From Sulfuritalea hydrogenivorans sk43H (GTDB lineage Bacteria > Pseudomonadota > Gammaproteobacteria > Burkholderiales > Rhodocyclaceae): a DNA stretch of 64,000 nucleotides. Positions 25,648 through 35,779 of the stretch are shown here, piece after piece. The stretch spans positions 3,162,001 through 3,226,000 of the forward strand of contig NZ_AP012547.1 of the NCBI RefSeq assembly GCF_000828635.1, written 5' to 3'. Under the pieces are notes generated by a model. That model made no database searches, was not told the origin of the DNA, and saw only the letters and a program-made list of their open reading frames with translations. The translations under genes and the position numbers were made by a program. Each line of letters opens with the position of its first letter. The stretch's first letter is position 1.

Positions 25648-25657
25648 GATCCGATCC

Positions 25658-27436
25658 TCACGTTGCCACCCCGCTTACCACCAACTCCCGCGTCGCCCGC
25701 GTCATCGCCACATAGAGTAGTTTGGCTTCTTCCGGCGGTAGCTCAACCGCGCGCTGGATGCAGTCGGCGCCGGGAATCACCACCAACGGAAATTCCAGAC
25801 CCTTGCACGAATGCATGGTGACTGCGAGCACCGCATCCTCGTCCGGCGCAAAGCTGGCTTCCTTGAAGTAGATCACCGGTACGCCGAAGCCGCGCAGTGT
25901 TGCCAATATTGTCCGGCCCACCGGGTTGTAGTGGCGGTAGATCACCGCCATGTCGCGCCAGGGCGTGCCGGCACGGTGGGCTTCCTTCAGGCGTTCGGCG
26001 ATGAATTCGGCTTCGGCGCGCAGCGTTGGCAGCTTGACCACCATCGGTGGCGGGCCGGCGCGGCCAGCGGATTGCGGATTGATCAGCGGTACGCCATCTT
26101 CGTCGGAATCCATCGGCTTGAGAATGCCGTGGGCGACATCGCGGGCGAAACGAAGGATTTCGTCGGTATTGCGGTAATTCAGCTTGAGGATGGTAGTGCG
26201 ACCCACGGCCTGGATGCCGGCGCTCTTGAAACTGAACCTCCTTCGCTTGGCGTCGCCATAGATGGACTGCGCATCGTCGTAGAGCACCAACAGGCTGTTG
26301 GTGGCTGGGTCGACCATCTGCGTCACCAGCTTGAACCATTCCGGCTTGAAGTCATGCCCCTCATCGATCAGGATCGCCGAATATTGCGTAGTGGGAATCA
26401 GACCGCGCTCGACGCTGCGTATGACGCGGTCCACCATGGCGTCAAAAAACATCCCTTGATTTTCATCGGACTTTTCCGGCAGCCCGGCGTTGTAGGCGAC
26501 GAGCTGGGCGCGGCACCATTGGTGAAAGTGATGGGTATGCACCTTCCCGTCGAGCCCCTTGTCGGCCATGGTGCGCGCGAGACGACGAGCCAGCGACTGG
26601 TTGTAGCAGAGCACCAGGATCGGCTTGCCAGCGCCGCGTGCCAGATACTCCGCGCGATAGCCTAGGATCAGGGTCTTGCCTGAACCGGCGACGCCGTGAA
26701 TGACGCGGTGGCCGTCGCCCAGACTGCGCGCCAGTTGCTCCTGATGCACGTCCATCACAAGCATCAGATCGATCGGCGCGACGCCCTCGCCGAACAGGCT
26801 GGCCTGACGCGGCGCGATGCGCACATCGGGATGGATATGCCAGCGCACGCGGTCGATCTCAGGCAGGCTGAGCCGCCCCTTGAATTGCAGCGGAAACATG
26901 TTCCACAGGCGGCGCTGGAATTCCTCGGCTTCGACGCCCTCCGTCATTTCGTCCTGACAGATGACCCGATCGGGAGGAATCACCGCATCCAATCCTCCGT
27001 CGTCGAACTGCTTGCGGGTAATGCGGCTGAACACCACGCCATAGCTCCACGGAAACAACAGCCGTCCCGCTTCACGCCCGGAACCGATAACGAGTTGCGG
27101 ATCCTTGCTCAACGTGGCCGCCAGATCCTCCGCATAACGTCTCGCCTGTTCCAGCGGGTTCTGTACTTCCTTTGGCCCGCTGTCGAGATTCAGCGTTGCC
27201 CGAAGCTTGTCGATTCCAAGGACCGTGTCACGCTTCCAATCCTTCACTTCGAGAATCAGCAAGCCACGCCGCGGGTGCAGGACGATGAAATCGGGATGAC
27301 CGTAGGACAGGCCGACCGGTATGTTGTACCAGCACAGATAGTCGTCTTCCAGCTTGGCTTCGAGGCGCTCAGCGAAGCGCCGCTCGCCGCCGGTGTCGAA
27401 GGTGCAACCGCCAATGCCGGGAATCAGAGTCGCCAT
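25658..27436 (-). CDS. NERD-domain UvrD/Rep-type helicase
   Basis: A 592-residue fusion. An N-terminal NERD nuclease-like domain (about 10-130) has GERRFAERLE, PDFIVLHP and the ExK centre in LILEVKDWK. A superfamily 1 helicase follows, with Walker A GVAGSGKTLIL (about 247-257), Walker B AILIDEGHDF, the LKLNYRNTDEI motif, and C-terminal motifs VTMHSCKGLEFPLVV and LLYVAMTRATRELVV. The start is ATG at 27436, preceded by GAGAGGCGAGG; the ORF opens 37 codons upstream. Such proteins may process DNA ends. It leads a unit with the abortive-infection and Fic genes, which suggests defence. Confidence 0.88.
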   Translation of the reverse strand: MATLIPGIGGCTFDTGGERRFAERLEAKLEDDYLCWYNIPVGLSYGHPDFIVLHPRRGLLILEVKDWKRDTVLGIDKLRATLNLDSGPKEVQNPLEQARRYAEDLAATLSKDPQLVIGSGREAGRLLFPWSYGVVFSRITRKQFDDGGLDAVIPPDRVICQDEMTEGVEAEEFQRRLWNMFPLQFKGRLSLPEIDRVRWHIHPDVRIAPRQASLFGEGVAPIDLMLVMDVHQEQLARSLGDGHRVIHGVAGSGKTLILGYRAEYLARGAGKPILVLCYNQSLARRLARTMADKGLDGKVHTHHFHQWCRAQLVAYNAGLPEKSDENQGMFFDAMVDRVIRSVERGLIPTTQYSAILIDEGHDFKPEWFKLVTQMVDPATNSLLVLYDDAQSIYGDAKRRRFSFKSAGIQAVGRTTILKLNYRNTDEILRFARDVAHGILKPMDSDEDGVPLINPQSAGRAGPPPMVVKLPTLRAEAEFIAERLKEAHRAGTPWRDMAVIYRHYNPVGRTILATLRGFGVPVIYFKEASFAPDEDAVLAVTMHSCKGLEFPLVVIPGADCIQRAVELPPEEAKLLYVAMTRATRELVVSGVAT

Positions 27437-27561
27437 GCCTCGCCTCTCAAGACAGGCAATAATTCTACCCCGCCACTTGCCCTTGGCATGAAACGCTTGG
27501 CGCACATCGCCGGAAAGCGCAGAATTGCGCTTCGCCTGTCCACTCACTGAAGGAGTTCCCC

Positions 27562-28062
27562 ATGCGCAAACTCGCCTCTCTCGTCATTGTTGCCGCCACC
27601 AGCCTGGCCGCCACCGCCCATGCCATGAAACCCGGCCTGTGGGAAATCACCACCCAGATGAGCGGCGGCGGCATGCCGGCCATGCCGGCCATGCCGGAAG
27701 CCCAGCGCAAGCAGATGGAAGCGATGGGCGTCAAGATGCCTGGCGGTCCCGGCGGCGGCATGACAATGGCGGTGAAGCACTGCGTCACCAAGGAGCAGGC
27801 CGAAAAACGCCAGCCGCCGCAAACCGATGAAGACCGCAAGCATAAATGCGAGCAGAAGGACGTGAAGGTATCGGGCAACACCGTGACCTGGAAGATCGTC
27901 TGCACCGGCGAACAGAAGATGACCGGCACCGGCTCGATGACCTACCAGGGCGAGGAGGCCTACAAGGGCGAGTCCACCTTCACCATGGAAGGCGGCAAGC
28001 GCGGCCCGATGACCATGAAGCAGAACTACTCGGGCAAGTGGCTGGCAGCGGCCTGCAAATAA
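27562..28062 (+). CDS. DUF3617 family secreted protein
   Basis: A 166-residue protein with a clear signal peptide (MRKLASLVIVAATSLAATAHA, cleaved near residue 21). A DUF3617 domain begins at once with MKPGLWEITTQM and ends with the MKQNYSGKWLAAAC motif. Two Cys pairs (in KHCVTKEQ and KHKCEQKD, then KIVCTGE and AACK) could form disulfides in the periplasm. A Met/Gly/Pro-rich stretch at 35-70 is low complexity. The family is common in proteobacteria and has no assigned function. AAGGAG precedes the ATG. It diverges from the helicase gene and converges with the CBS-PAS-GGDEF-EAL gene. Confidence 0.82.
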   Translation: MRKLASLVIVAATSLAATAHAMKPGLWEITTQMSGGGMPAMPAMPEAQRKQMEAMGVKMPGGPGGGMTMAVKHCVTKEQAEKRQPPQTDEDRKHKCEQKDVKVSGNTVTWKIVCTGEQKMTGTGSMTYQGEEAYKGESTFTMEGGKRGPMTMKQNYSGKWLAAACK

Positions 28063-28066
28063 GCGG

Positions 28067-31000
28067 CTAAGCCACGCCGATCAGGCGGCGGAACTCGGCC
28101 GCCGGCATCGGCCGGCCGAAATGGTAGCCCTGCACCAGGTCGCAGTTCATCGCGCGCAGCGCGGCGGCCACGGCCTCGGTCTCGACGCCCTCCGCCACCA
28201 CTTTCAGTTCCAGGCTCCCGGCCATCTGGATCACGGCGCGCACGATCGCCGCGTCGTCCCGGTCGGTCACGATGTCGCGGACGAAGGACTGGTCGATCTT
28301 CAGCTTGTCAACGGCGAAGCGCTTGAGGTAGGCAAGGCTGGAATAGCCGGTGCCGAAATCATCGATCGCCAGCCGCACACCCAGCGCCTGCAGCCGTTTG
28401 ATGGTCGCCAGTACCTGTTCGGCGCCGTCGATCAGGATCGACTCGGTAAGCTCCAGTTCCAGCGCGGCGGGTGTCGCGCCCGAGGCCGCCAGCGCCCGCC
28501 GCACCGTCTCTTCGACATCGCCGCGGCGAAACTGGATGGAGGAGATATTTACCGCCATCGAGAACTGCCGGCCGCCTTGCGCGTGCCAGCACACCAGCTC
28601 GCGGCAAGCTTCCTGCAACACCCATTCGCCGAGTGGCACAATCAGGCCGCTGTGTTCCGCTGCGGGAATGAAGTGTCCCGGTGCCACCAGGCCCTGCTCC
28701 GGACTCTGCCAGCGCACCAGCGCTTCGGCACCGACAACGAGGCCGCTCTTCAGATCGACCAGCGGCTGGTAGTAAAGAATGAACTCTTCGCGCTCCAGGC
28801 CGCGGCGCAGGCGACCATGCAGGTCCAGCCGTTCCTGCGCATCGGCATTCATGCGTTCGGTATAGAAGCGGAAGGCATTGCGGCCGGCTTCCTTGGCGTG
28901 GTACATGGCCGTGTCGGCCTTCTTCAGCAGCTCGTCGAAGTCGGCACCGTCTTCCGGATACACCGCAATGCCGACGGAGGCGGAAATCGTCGCCTCGTGA
29001 GGGTCGATGTGAAACGGTTCGCCCAGCGCCGCCATGATCTTTCCGGAAATCTGTGCCGGCACCTCGGAGCTTTGCAGATCTGTCAGCACCACCAGGAATT
29101 CGTCGCCGCCGTGGCGACTGATGGTGTCGGAATCGCGCACGCAGGCCAGCAGGCGCTGCGCTGCGTCGCGCAGCAGGACATCGCCCACTGGATGGCCGAA
29201 GGAATCATTCACCGCCTTGAAGCGATCGAGATCGACAAACAACAGTGCCACCTTGCGTCCGGTGCGTTCGCCGTGGGCAATGGCCTGCTCCATGCGATCC
29301 TTGAGCAGCAGGCGGTTGGGCAAGCCGGTCAGCGGATCGTGATGGGCGAGAAAGGCGATCTTCGCCTCGGCCGCCTTGCGCTCGCTGATGTCGGAAAATA
29401 TGCCGACAAAATGCGTAATCTTGCCACCCGCATCGCGCACCGACGAAATTCCCAGCCACTCGGGAAACACCTCGCCATTTCGACGCCGGTTCCAGATCTC
29501 GCCTTTCCAGTAGCCGCTATCAAGCATGCCGTGCCACATGTCGCTGAAGAACTCGCGACTGTGCCTGCCCGACGCCAGCAGGCTGGCGTTGCGCCCGATC
29601 ACTTCGGTTGGGGCATACCCGGTCACCCGCGAAAACGCGCTGTTGACCGAGATCATGCACCCCCCGGCATCGGTGATCATGATCGCTTCGCCGCTGCTCT
29701 CGAACACCTTGGCCGCCAGTCGCAGCTCTTCCTCAACCTGTCGCTCCTTGGTGTTGTCGCGGGTGGTGCCCTCGACGCCGATGATGTTGCCGGCGGCATC
29801 CTTCATGAAATGGGCCGTGGTGCGCACCCAGACTTCATGTCCGTCCTTGTGCCGCAAGCGCGACTCGCCGCCGACTATGTGGCCGCCATTGGCCCGCATG
29901 CGGGCGAGAAACTCTTCGCGCTCTTCGGGCGAGCAATATGAATCCGCCAGCCGAAGTCCGACAAACTCATCGACTTCGTAGCCGAGCAGCTGCTTCACCG
30001 AACGCGAGACGCGTGTAACGATTCCGTTGATGTCGGTCCGGTAGTAGGTGTCCTGCAACTCGTCGAGGATGCCGCGCAGGTCGCGCTCGGATTCGGCCAC
30101 GGCGCGCTGCGCCTCGACAATCGGCGTGAGGTCGGTGATGAAGCCGAAAGAGCCGATCGCCTCGCCCTTCTCGTTGCGATGCGTGGTGTTGTTGAGCAGG
30201 ATGGGAAAGCTCGTGCCGTCCTTGCGCCGGGCCAGTAGTTGAAAGCGGCGGTGATCGGTGGTGTCGATGCGCTTGATCTGTGCCATCAGTTCGGCGCGGC
30301 TCTCTTCGGTGATGAAATCAAACGGGGTCTTTCCCATCCATTCTTCGCGCGGATAACCGAACAGATTGCACAGCGTGTCATTGACCTCGATGAAGCAGCG
30401 CCGGGAATCCATGGCGAAATAGCCATCGACGGCGCTGTCGATCACGTGACGGTAGTAGCGTTCGCCCTCACGCAAGGCGGTTTCGATCCTGCGCGCGGCC
30501 GTCGCGTCGCGGAAGATCGCCACTTGCAGCAAACGGTCACCGTCACTCACCCGATACACGCGAACTTCAACCGGCAGCAGGCTGCCATTGCGGCAACGGA
30601 ACTCGCTATTGACCACCCGCACCTGCTCGGTCAGGCCGATGCTCCAGGCGCGCCATGCAGTCGCATCGGCGAAGCTGGTGGATATCTCCCATACGTGCCG
30701 ACCGAGAATCTCGTTGCGCGAATAGCCGAGCAACTCGCCGGCACGGTCATTGGCTTCGACATAAGCGCCGCTCTCGCCGTCGGCCAGCACAACACCGTCG
30801 CCGATGCGGTCGAGCACGCCGCCGAGAATCATGTGCCGAGCGAACTCGCTGTAGCGCCCGCCCGGCTTGACCAGTTCATGACGCAGACGGGCGATGGTAT
30901 TGCGCAGAAATTCGACATGGCGGCCCTGCATCGTGCGCACGATGTCATGGCGCGTCAGCACGCCGAGCATTTGCCCCTCGTCCATTACCAGCAGACGGCG

Positions 31001-31684
31001 TACCCCGAGGTCGGCCATGCGCTGTACCGCCTGCGGCAACGGCAGATCGGACGCGATGAAATGCACACCCGGCGTCATCAGGCCGGCCAGGGGCGTCTGC
31101 AGATGTTCGCCGCGGCCGGCGATGCGCACCACATCGCGATCGGTCAGGATGCCCACCGGAAGATCCGCCGCGGTAACCACTACATGGTCGGACTGGCGCT
31201 TGCGCATCAGGCGCAAGGCGTCGACCAGCGGTGCGCCACCGTCCAGCGCGGTGACGCCCGGCTTCATTGCCGTGCTGACGGTCTTCAGTTCAACGAGGTA
31301 TTCGTCACCCAGGTGTTCGAGAAAATCCGCTTCGGACAGCACTCCCGCCACGCGGCCTTCTGCATCCACCCCCACCAGATGGCGCACCCCAAGCTCCACC
31401 ATGTACTGGTGCGCATCGCGATAATCGACCGAAAGCGGCTGGGTCGCAACGGGGCGGCTCATCACCTCGCCGATGGTGCTTCCCGGAGAAACCGTTCCTT
31501 CGGCAAGCAGGGCCACGGCATCGCGCTCGGTGAAGATTCCGCAGGGCCGCCGCTCGTCATCCACGACCACGACGCAACTGATCCGATTGCGCTCCATCGT
31601 GCGCAATATCTCTCCCAGCGCCGCTTCGGCGCTGCAAGTCACTACCTCGACGGTAATTATCGATTCCAGGGAAAGTGCGTTCAC
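28067..31684 (-). CDS. CBS(4)-PAS(4)-GGDEF-EAL cyclic di-GMP signalling protein
   Basis: About 1205 residues. Four CBS modules (about 1-260) come first, for example TIGEVMSRPVATQPL and VSTAMKPGVTALDGG. Four PAS domains follow (ERYYRHVIDSAVDGYFAMD, AAKVFESSGEAIMITDAGG). Then come a GGDEF domain with RHGGDEF (near 857) and I-site RDSD, and an EAL domain with EALVRW (near 986), DDFGTGYSS and KVVAEGVET. Both catalytic signatures look intact, so it may make and break c-di-GMP. No membrane helix is seen in the chosen form. A GTG at 31684 is taken as start because CBS sequence begins there; ATGs at 31753 and 31792 would add a hydrophobic leader that looks non-native. Start uncertain. Confidence 0.85.
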   Translation of the reverse strand: MNALSLESIITVEVVTCSAEAALGEILRTMERNRISCVVVVDDERRPCGIFTERDAVALLAEGTVSPGSTIGEVMSRPVATQPLSVDYRDAHQYMVELGVRHLVGVDAEGRVAGVLSEADFLEHLGDEYLVELKTVSTAMKPGVTALDGGAPLVDALRLMRKRQSDHVVVTAADLPVGILTDRDVVRIAGRGEHLQTPLAGLMTPGVHFIASDLPLPQAVQRMADLGVRRLLVMDEGQMLGVLTRHDIVRTMQGRHVEFLRNTIARLRHELVKPGGRYSEFARHMILGGVLDRIGDGVVLADGESGAYVEANDRAGELLGYSRNEILGRHVWEISTSFADATAWRAWSIGLTEQVRVVNSEFRCRNGSLLPVEVRVYRVSDGDRLLQVAIFRDATAARRIETALREGERYYRHVIDSAVDGYFAMDSRRCFIEVNDTLCNLFGYPREEWMGKTPFDFITEESRAELMAQIKRIDTTDHRRFQLLARRKDGTSFPILLNNTTHRNEKGEAIGSFGFITDLTPIVEAQRAVAESERDLRGILDELQDTYYRTDINGIVTRVSRSVKQLLGYEVDEFVGLRLADSYCSPEEREEFLARMRANGGHIVGGESRLRHKDGHEVWVRTTAHFMKDAAGNIIGVEGTTRDNTKERQVEEELRLAAKVFESSGEAIMITDAGGCMISVNSAFSRVTGYAPTEVIGRNASLLASGRHSREFFSDMWHGMLDSGYWKGEIWNRRRNGEVFPEWLGISSVRDAGGKITHFVGIFSDISERKAAEAKIAFLAHHDPLTGLPNRLLLKDRMEQAIAHGERTGRKVALLFVDLDRFKAVNDSFGHPVGDVLLRDAAQRLLACVRDSDTISRHGGDEFLVVLTDLQSSEVPAQISGKIMAALGEPFHIDPHEATISASVGIAVYPEDGADFDELLKKADTAMYHAKEAGRNAFRFYTERMNADAQERLDLHGRLRRGLEREEFILYYQPLVDLKSGLVVGAEALVRWQSPEQGLVAPGHFIPAAEHSGLIVPLGEWVLQEACRELVCWHAQGGRQFSMAVNISSIQFRRGDVEETVRRALAASGATPAALELELTESILIDGAEQVLATIKRLQALGVRLAIDDFGTGYSSLAYLKRFAVDKLKIDQSFVRDIVTDRDDAAIVRAVIQMAGSLELKVVAEGVETEAVAAALRAMNCDLVQGYHFGRPMPAAEFRRLIGVA

Positions 31685-31939
31685 CCGATCAACCCATGCT
31701 GGACATGATGCAAAGAATAGCAGCAAAGGTAGCCATCGCCATGTGTCCGCCATGCCACAACCCGGCGGGCAATTGATGCCGCCGCTTGCCATTGGCGCGA
31801 GTCTGCCTTATTTTCAGGCATGGCCGCTGCGCGTGACACCGAAATCGCGAAGATGCCGTCCCTGCTTCCCGCGGGAACATGATGTCGCCGTATGCTTCAA
31901 CGCAATTTTGTTTTGGCCAATCGCTTCCGGAGAAGATTC

Positions 31940-33031
31940 ATGAGCATGTCCAATCCCCGCTACAACCAGATCGCCGACCGTGATCTGCTGATCGAATTCC
32001 GCGACGCCCTGAGTGACCAGGTAACGACGCTGGAGCGGCAAGTGGCCAATCTGCGGCGCGATGCCGGCGACCGCGAGTCCGTCGCCACGCTGTTCCGCGC
32101 CCTGCATACCATCAAGGGCGATGCGTCGATCTGCCGCTTCGAGCTTGGGGTCAGGATCACCCATCCCATCGAGAGCCTGCTGGTGAGGCTGCGCGAGGGA
32201 AAGCTGGCATTCTCGCCGCTGCTGGCGGAGGCGATCCTGCTGGCGCTTGATCGACTGGAGCTGGCTGTCGAAGCGCTCCTGGCAGGGCGCTCGCTGGATT
32301 CCCTGCGCCTCCAGCCGCTGATCGATGGCCTCGATCTGCTGAGCACCCGCGAGAACGACGGGCTGGACAATGCCTCGATTGCCCTGATCGAGGCCGTCAC
32401 CGGCTTTCGTCCGGCGAATGCGGCGGCAAAACTGACACCCAAAGCCGCGGCACGGGGACAAGGCAACGCCGGCGACCTGAAGTTCTTCCAGCGTCTGGCA
32501 CTGCAGCTGGAAACCTACTCTCCGCTGTTCAAGGGGCGCAGCGGCCGCCTGCTGAGATTGGCGCTTGAGACAAACGACCGCGCCGGCAGACCGGTGGACC
32601 CGGCACAACTGGAGGCGGCGGTCTACCTCCATGATATCGGGATGATGTTCCTGCCGGAGTCGATCTGGCTCAAGGTCGGCGCGCTGACGGATGCCGAGCG
32701 GCGGGTGATGCATGAACATCCGTCCTTTGCCGCCGGTATCGCCGAGCGCATGGTGGGCTGGCATGAGGCGGCCGCGATGATTGCCCAGCATCATGAGATG
32801 GCCGACGGCAGAGGCTATCCGCAAGGGCTCAAGGAGGACCAGATCGTTCCCGGCGCCAAGATCCTCGCCATCGTCGACGCCTTCGAGTCGGTGACGCTGA
32901 AACACAGCCATCGCGGCGAGGGCCGTTCGCTGTTGCGCGCAATTGCCGAGATCAACGCCAGCGACAATCAGTTCTCCGCCGAGTGGATAGAACATTTCAA
33001 CCAGGTGATACGCGGCATGGTCGAGGCTTGA
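31940..33031 (+). CDS. Hpt-HD-GYP fusion protein (c-di-GMP phosphodiesterase-like)
   Basis: 363 residues. An N-terminal Hpt-like helical domain has LFRALHTIKGDASICRF, with the phospho-accepting His at about 56. A C-terminal HD-GYP domain carries HD at 231-232 (YLHDIGMM), HEHPSFAAGIAERM, QHHEMADGRGYPQG (283-296) and AKILAIVDAFESVT. The metal ligands are kept, but the usual Lys of HDIGK is Met. An Hpt relay in front of HD-GYP suggests control by a phosphorelay instead of a receiver domain. ATG at 31940 is chosen because GGAG lies seven bases before it; the ORF opens 16 codons earlier. It diverges from the GGDEF-EAL gene. Confidence 0.82.
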   Translation: MSMSNPRYNQIADRDLLIEFRDALSDQVTTLERQVANLRRDAGDRESVATLFRALHTIKGDASICRFELGVRITHPIESLLVRLREGKLAFSPLLAEAILLALDRLELAVEALLAGRSLDSLRLQPLIDGLDLLSTRENDGLDNASIALIEAVTGFRPANAAAKLTPKAAARGQGNAGDLKFFQRLALQLETYSPLFKGRSGRLLRLALETNDRAGRPVDPAQLEAAVYLHDIGMMFLPESIWLKVGALTDAERRVMHEHPSFAAGIAERMVGWHEAAAMIAQHHEMADGRGYPQGLKEDQIVPGAKILAIVDAFESVTLKHSHRGEGRSLLRAIAEINASDNQFSAEWIEHFNQVIRGMVEA

Positions 33032-33052
33032 CGCCTGCCCCCGAAGGGGATT

Positions 33053-33078
33053 CCCGGGCGGGCGAAGCCCGGCCCGTC
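33053..33078 (+). terminator. GC hairpin after HD-GYP gene
   Basis: GGGC-GGGC-GAA-GCCC-GGCCC forms a stem (33056-33075) 24 bp after the HD-GYP stop, next to a smaller CCCC/GGGG hairpin at 33039-33049. No T-tract follows, so intrinsic termination is doubtful. Confidence 0.35.
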
Positions 33079-33105
33079 TGGCGGCGATGCGGCAGGGTGG
33101 ATCGG

Positions 33106-33111
33106 TATAAT
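33106..33111 (+). promoter_or_regulatory. Consensus -10 box upstream of fbp
   Basis: A perfect TATAAT lies 34 bp before the fbp ATG. No good -35 is seen 16-18 bp upstream (GC-rich), so an activator or an extended interaction may be needed. Confidence 0.5.
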
Positions 33112-33145
33112 CGACTCATTCCCTTTCACTATTCCGCACGCGACC

Positions 33146-34144
<999 letters not shown>

Positions 34145-34159
34145 CGGGCCGGCTCGGGA

Positions 34160-35779
34160 ATGGACCTCTCCAAGTTTCGCGGCCTGCTGATCGACGACAT
34201 TCCCGAGATGCGCTCGTCCGTGCGCATCCAGCTCGCGGACTGCGGGGTGGAAAACTGCGACACGGCGCGCAACATCAAGGAGGCGCTGGCACGGATTGCC
34301 GTCAATCGCTATGACCTGATCATCTGCGACTACAACCTCGGCCAGGGCGCCGACGGCCAGCAGTTGCTCGAACTCGTGCGGCGACGCAAGACGCTGCCGC
34401 TGACCACGGCCTTTCTGATGATCACCGGCGAAACCGCCTATGAGCAGGTGTCCACCGCCGCCGAGTACGCGCCGGACGACTACCTGATCAAACCCTTTAC
34501 CTCGCAAACCCTGTACACCCGGCTGGAACGCATCATCGACAAGAAGCAGGCGCTGCGGCCCATCTATCTCCATCTCGGCGAGCGCGGCGACAAGCAGAAG
34601 GCACTGGCCGAATGCGATGCCCTGCTCGCACAGCAATCTCGCTATGCGCTGGATGTGATGCGCCTCAAGGGCGACCTGCTGCTGGCGATGCAACGCAATG
34701 AAGAAGCACTGGCCCTCTATCAGGGTGTCCTCGATCAGCGCGCGACGCCGTGGGCCTCGATCGGCCAGGCGCGGGCACTGGCCGCCAAAGGCCATGAAGC
34801 GGCGGCCAGGGAACATCTGGGGAAAGCGCTTGAAGCCTACCCGAACTACCTCGCCGCCTACGACTCCCTGGCACGCCTGCTGGAAAAGGAAGACCGGACC
34901 GCGGCTCAGCAACTGGTGGAACAGGCGTTGAAGGTCGCGCCCTCGACCCAGCGTCAGCGCCAGCTCGGCGCCCTGGCCCTGGACAACAAGGATTTCACCC
35001 GCGCCGAAGAGGCCTTCCAGCGCGCCGTGGAAAAGGATCGCACGGGATTTTTCAAGAGCCATGACGACTACGCCGGCCTGGCAAAGAGCCGCGTGGAACA
35101 GGGCAAGGTCAAGGAAGCGCTTGCCGCGGTCAAGGACATGGGCCAGCACTTCCAGCGCACACCCGAACTGGCTGTACACCAGGCGGCGGTGGAAAGCATT
35201 GTGCACGCCAAGGCAGGCGACGCCACGGCAGCGAAGGCGGCCCTTGAGCGGGCCCTGGCAGCGGTGGAGCCCGGCATGGAGGTGGCGGCCTCGCTCGAAC
35301 TCGCCAACGCCTGCTTCGCCTCCGGCGACCAGGAGCAGGCCAGGCGAATACTGAAGAATGTGGCCGAAGACCACCAGGAAAACGAAGCGGTGCTGGAACG
35401 GGCGCAAGGGGTCTTTCGCGCCGCCGGCCTTGAAAAGGAAGGCGAGTTGTTCCTCGAAGCCACCAAGACAGCCATGGTTGCGCTCAACAACGACGCCGTG
35501 GCCCTGGCCAAGTCGGGGGAGCTTGAAAAGGCCAGTGCCATGCTGGACGAAGCCGCCGACCGCCTGCCCAACAACGCGCAGGTGGCCATCAATGCGTCGA
35601 TTGCGGCAATGATGCAGATCCAGCGCCATGGCGCTTCGGCGGAGCTGGTCGACAAGGCACACCGTTACATCGTCCAGGCCGACCGCGCCAACCACGAGCA
35701 CCCGCGCCTGGGCGAAGCGGTCGAGCTCTACCGCAAGTTCGCACCCGAAGGGGCGCCGACGCTGGCGCTGGAAACATGA
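34160..35779 (+). CDS. CheY-like receiver with TPR repeats
   Basis: 539 residues. A receiver domain (1-125) has the acidic pair Asp12-Asp13 (LLIDDIPEM), the phospho-acceptor Asp57 (IICDYNLG), Thr89 (MITGE) and Lys111 (IKPF), so phosphorylation is expected. The remainder is a tetratricopeptide superhelix (about 135-530) with repeats such as LALYQGVLDQRATPWASIGQ and LAAYDSLARLLEKE. There is no output enzyme or DNA-binding domain, so it should act through protein-protein contacts. The following gene, a small histidine kinase, overlaps it by 4 bp and is the obvious partner. Confidence 0.85.
   Translation: MDLSKFRGLLIDDIPEMRSSVRIQLADCGVENCDTARNIKEALARIAVNRYDLIICDYNLGQGADGQQLLELVRRRKTLPLTTAFLMITGETAYEQVSTAAEYAPDDYLIKPFTSQTLYTRLERIIDKKQALRPIYLHLGERGDKQKALAECDALLAQQSRYALDVMRLKGDLLLAMQRNEEALALYQGVLDQRATPWASIGQARALAAKGHEAAAREHLGKALEAYPNYLAAYDSLARLLEKEDRTAAQQLVEQALKVAPSTQRQRQLGALALDNKDFTRAEEAFQRAVEKDRTGFFKSHDDYAGLAKSRVEQGKVKEALAAVKDMGQHFQRTPELAVHQAAVESIVHAKAGDATAAKAALERALAAVEPGMEVAASLELANACFASGDQEQARRILKNVAEDHQENEAVLERAQGVFRAAGLEKEGELFLEATKTAMVALNNDAVALAKSGELEKASAMLDEAADRLPNNAQVAINASIAAMMQIQRHGASAELVDKAHRYIVQADRANHEHPRLGEAVELYRKFAPEGAPTLALET

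Noticed and set aside
25658-25660. Frameshift or pseudogene in the defence cassette
   Set aside because: All three genes are open over full family length with intact active-site motifs.
27475-27545. The helicase ORF's upstream extension (codons before 27436) as real coding sequence
   Set aside because: It overlaps the divergent promoter region of the DUF3617 gene, and a good ribosome site precedes the ATG at 27436.
31685-31792. Signal-peptide-like N-terminus (MADTWRWLPLLLFFASCPA) for the CBS-PAS-GGDEF-EAL protein
   Set aside because: CBS domains should be cytoplasmic and the native fold starts after residue VNALSLES. No ribosome site supports the upstream ATGs. Left open in the entry as an alternative.
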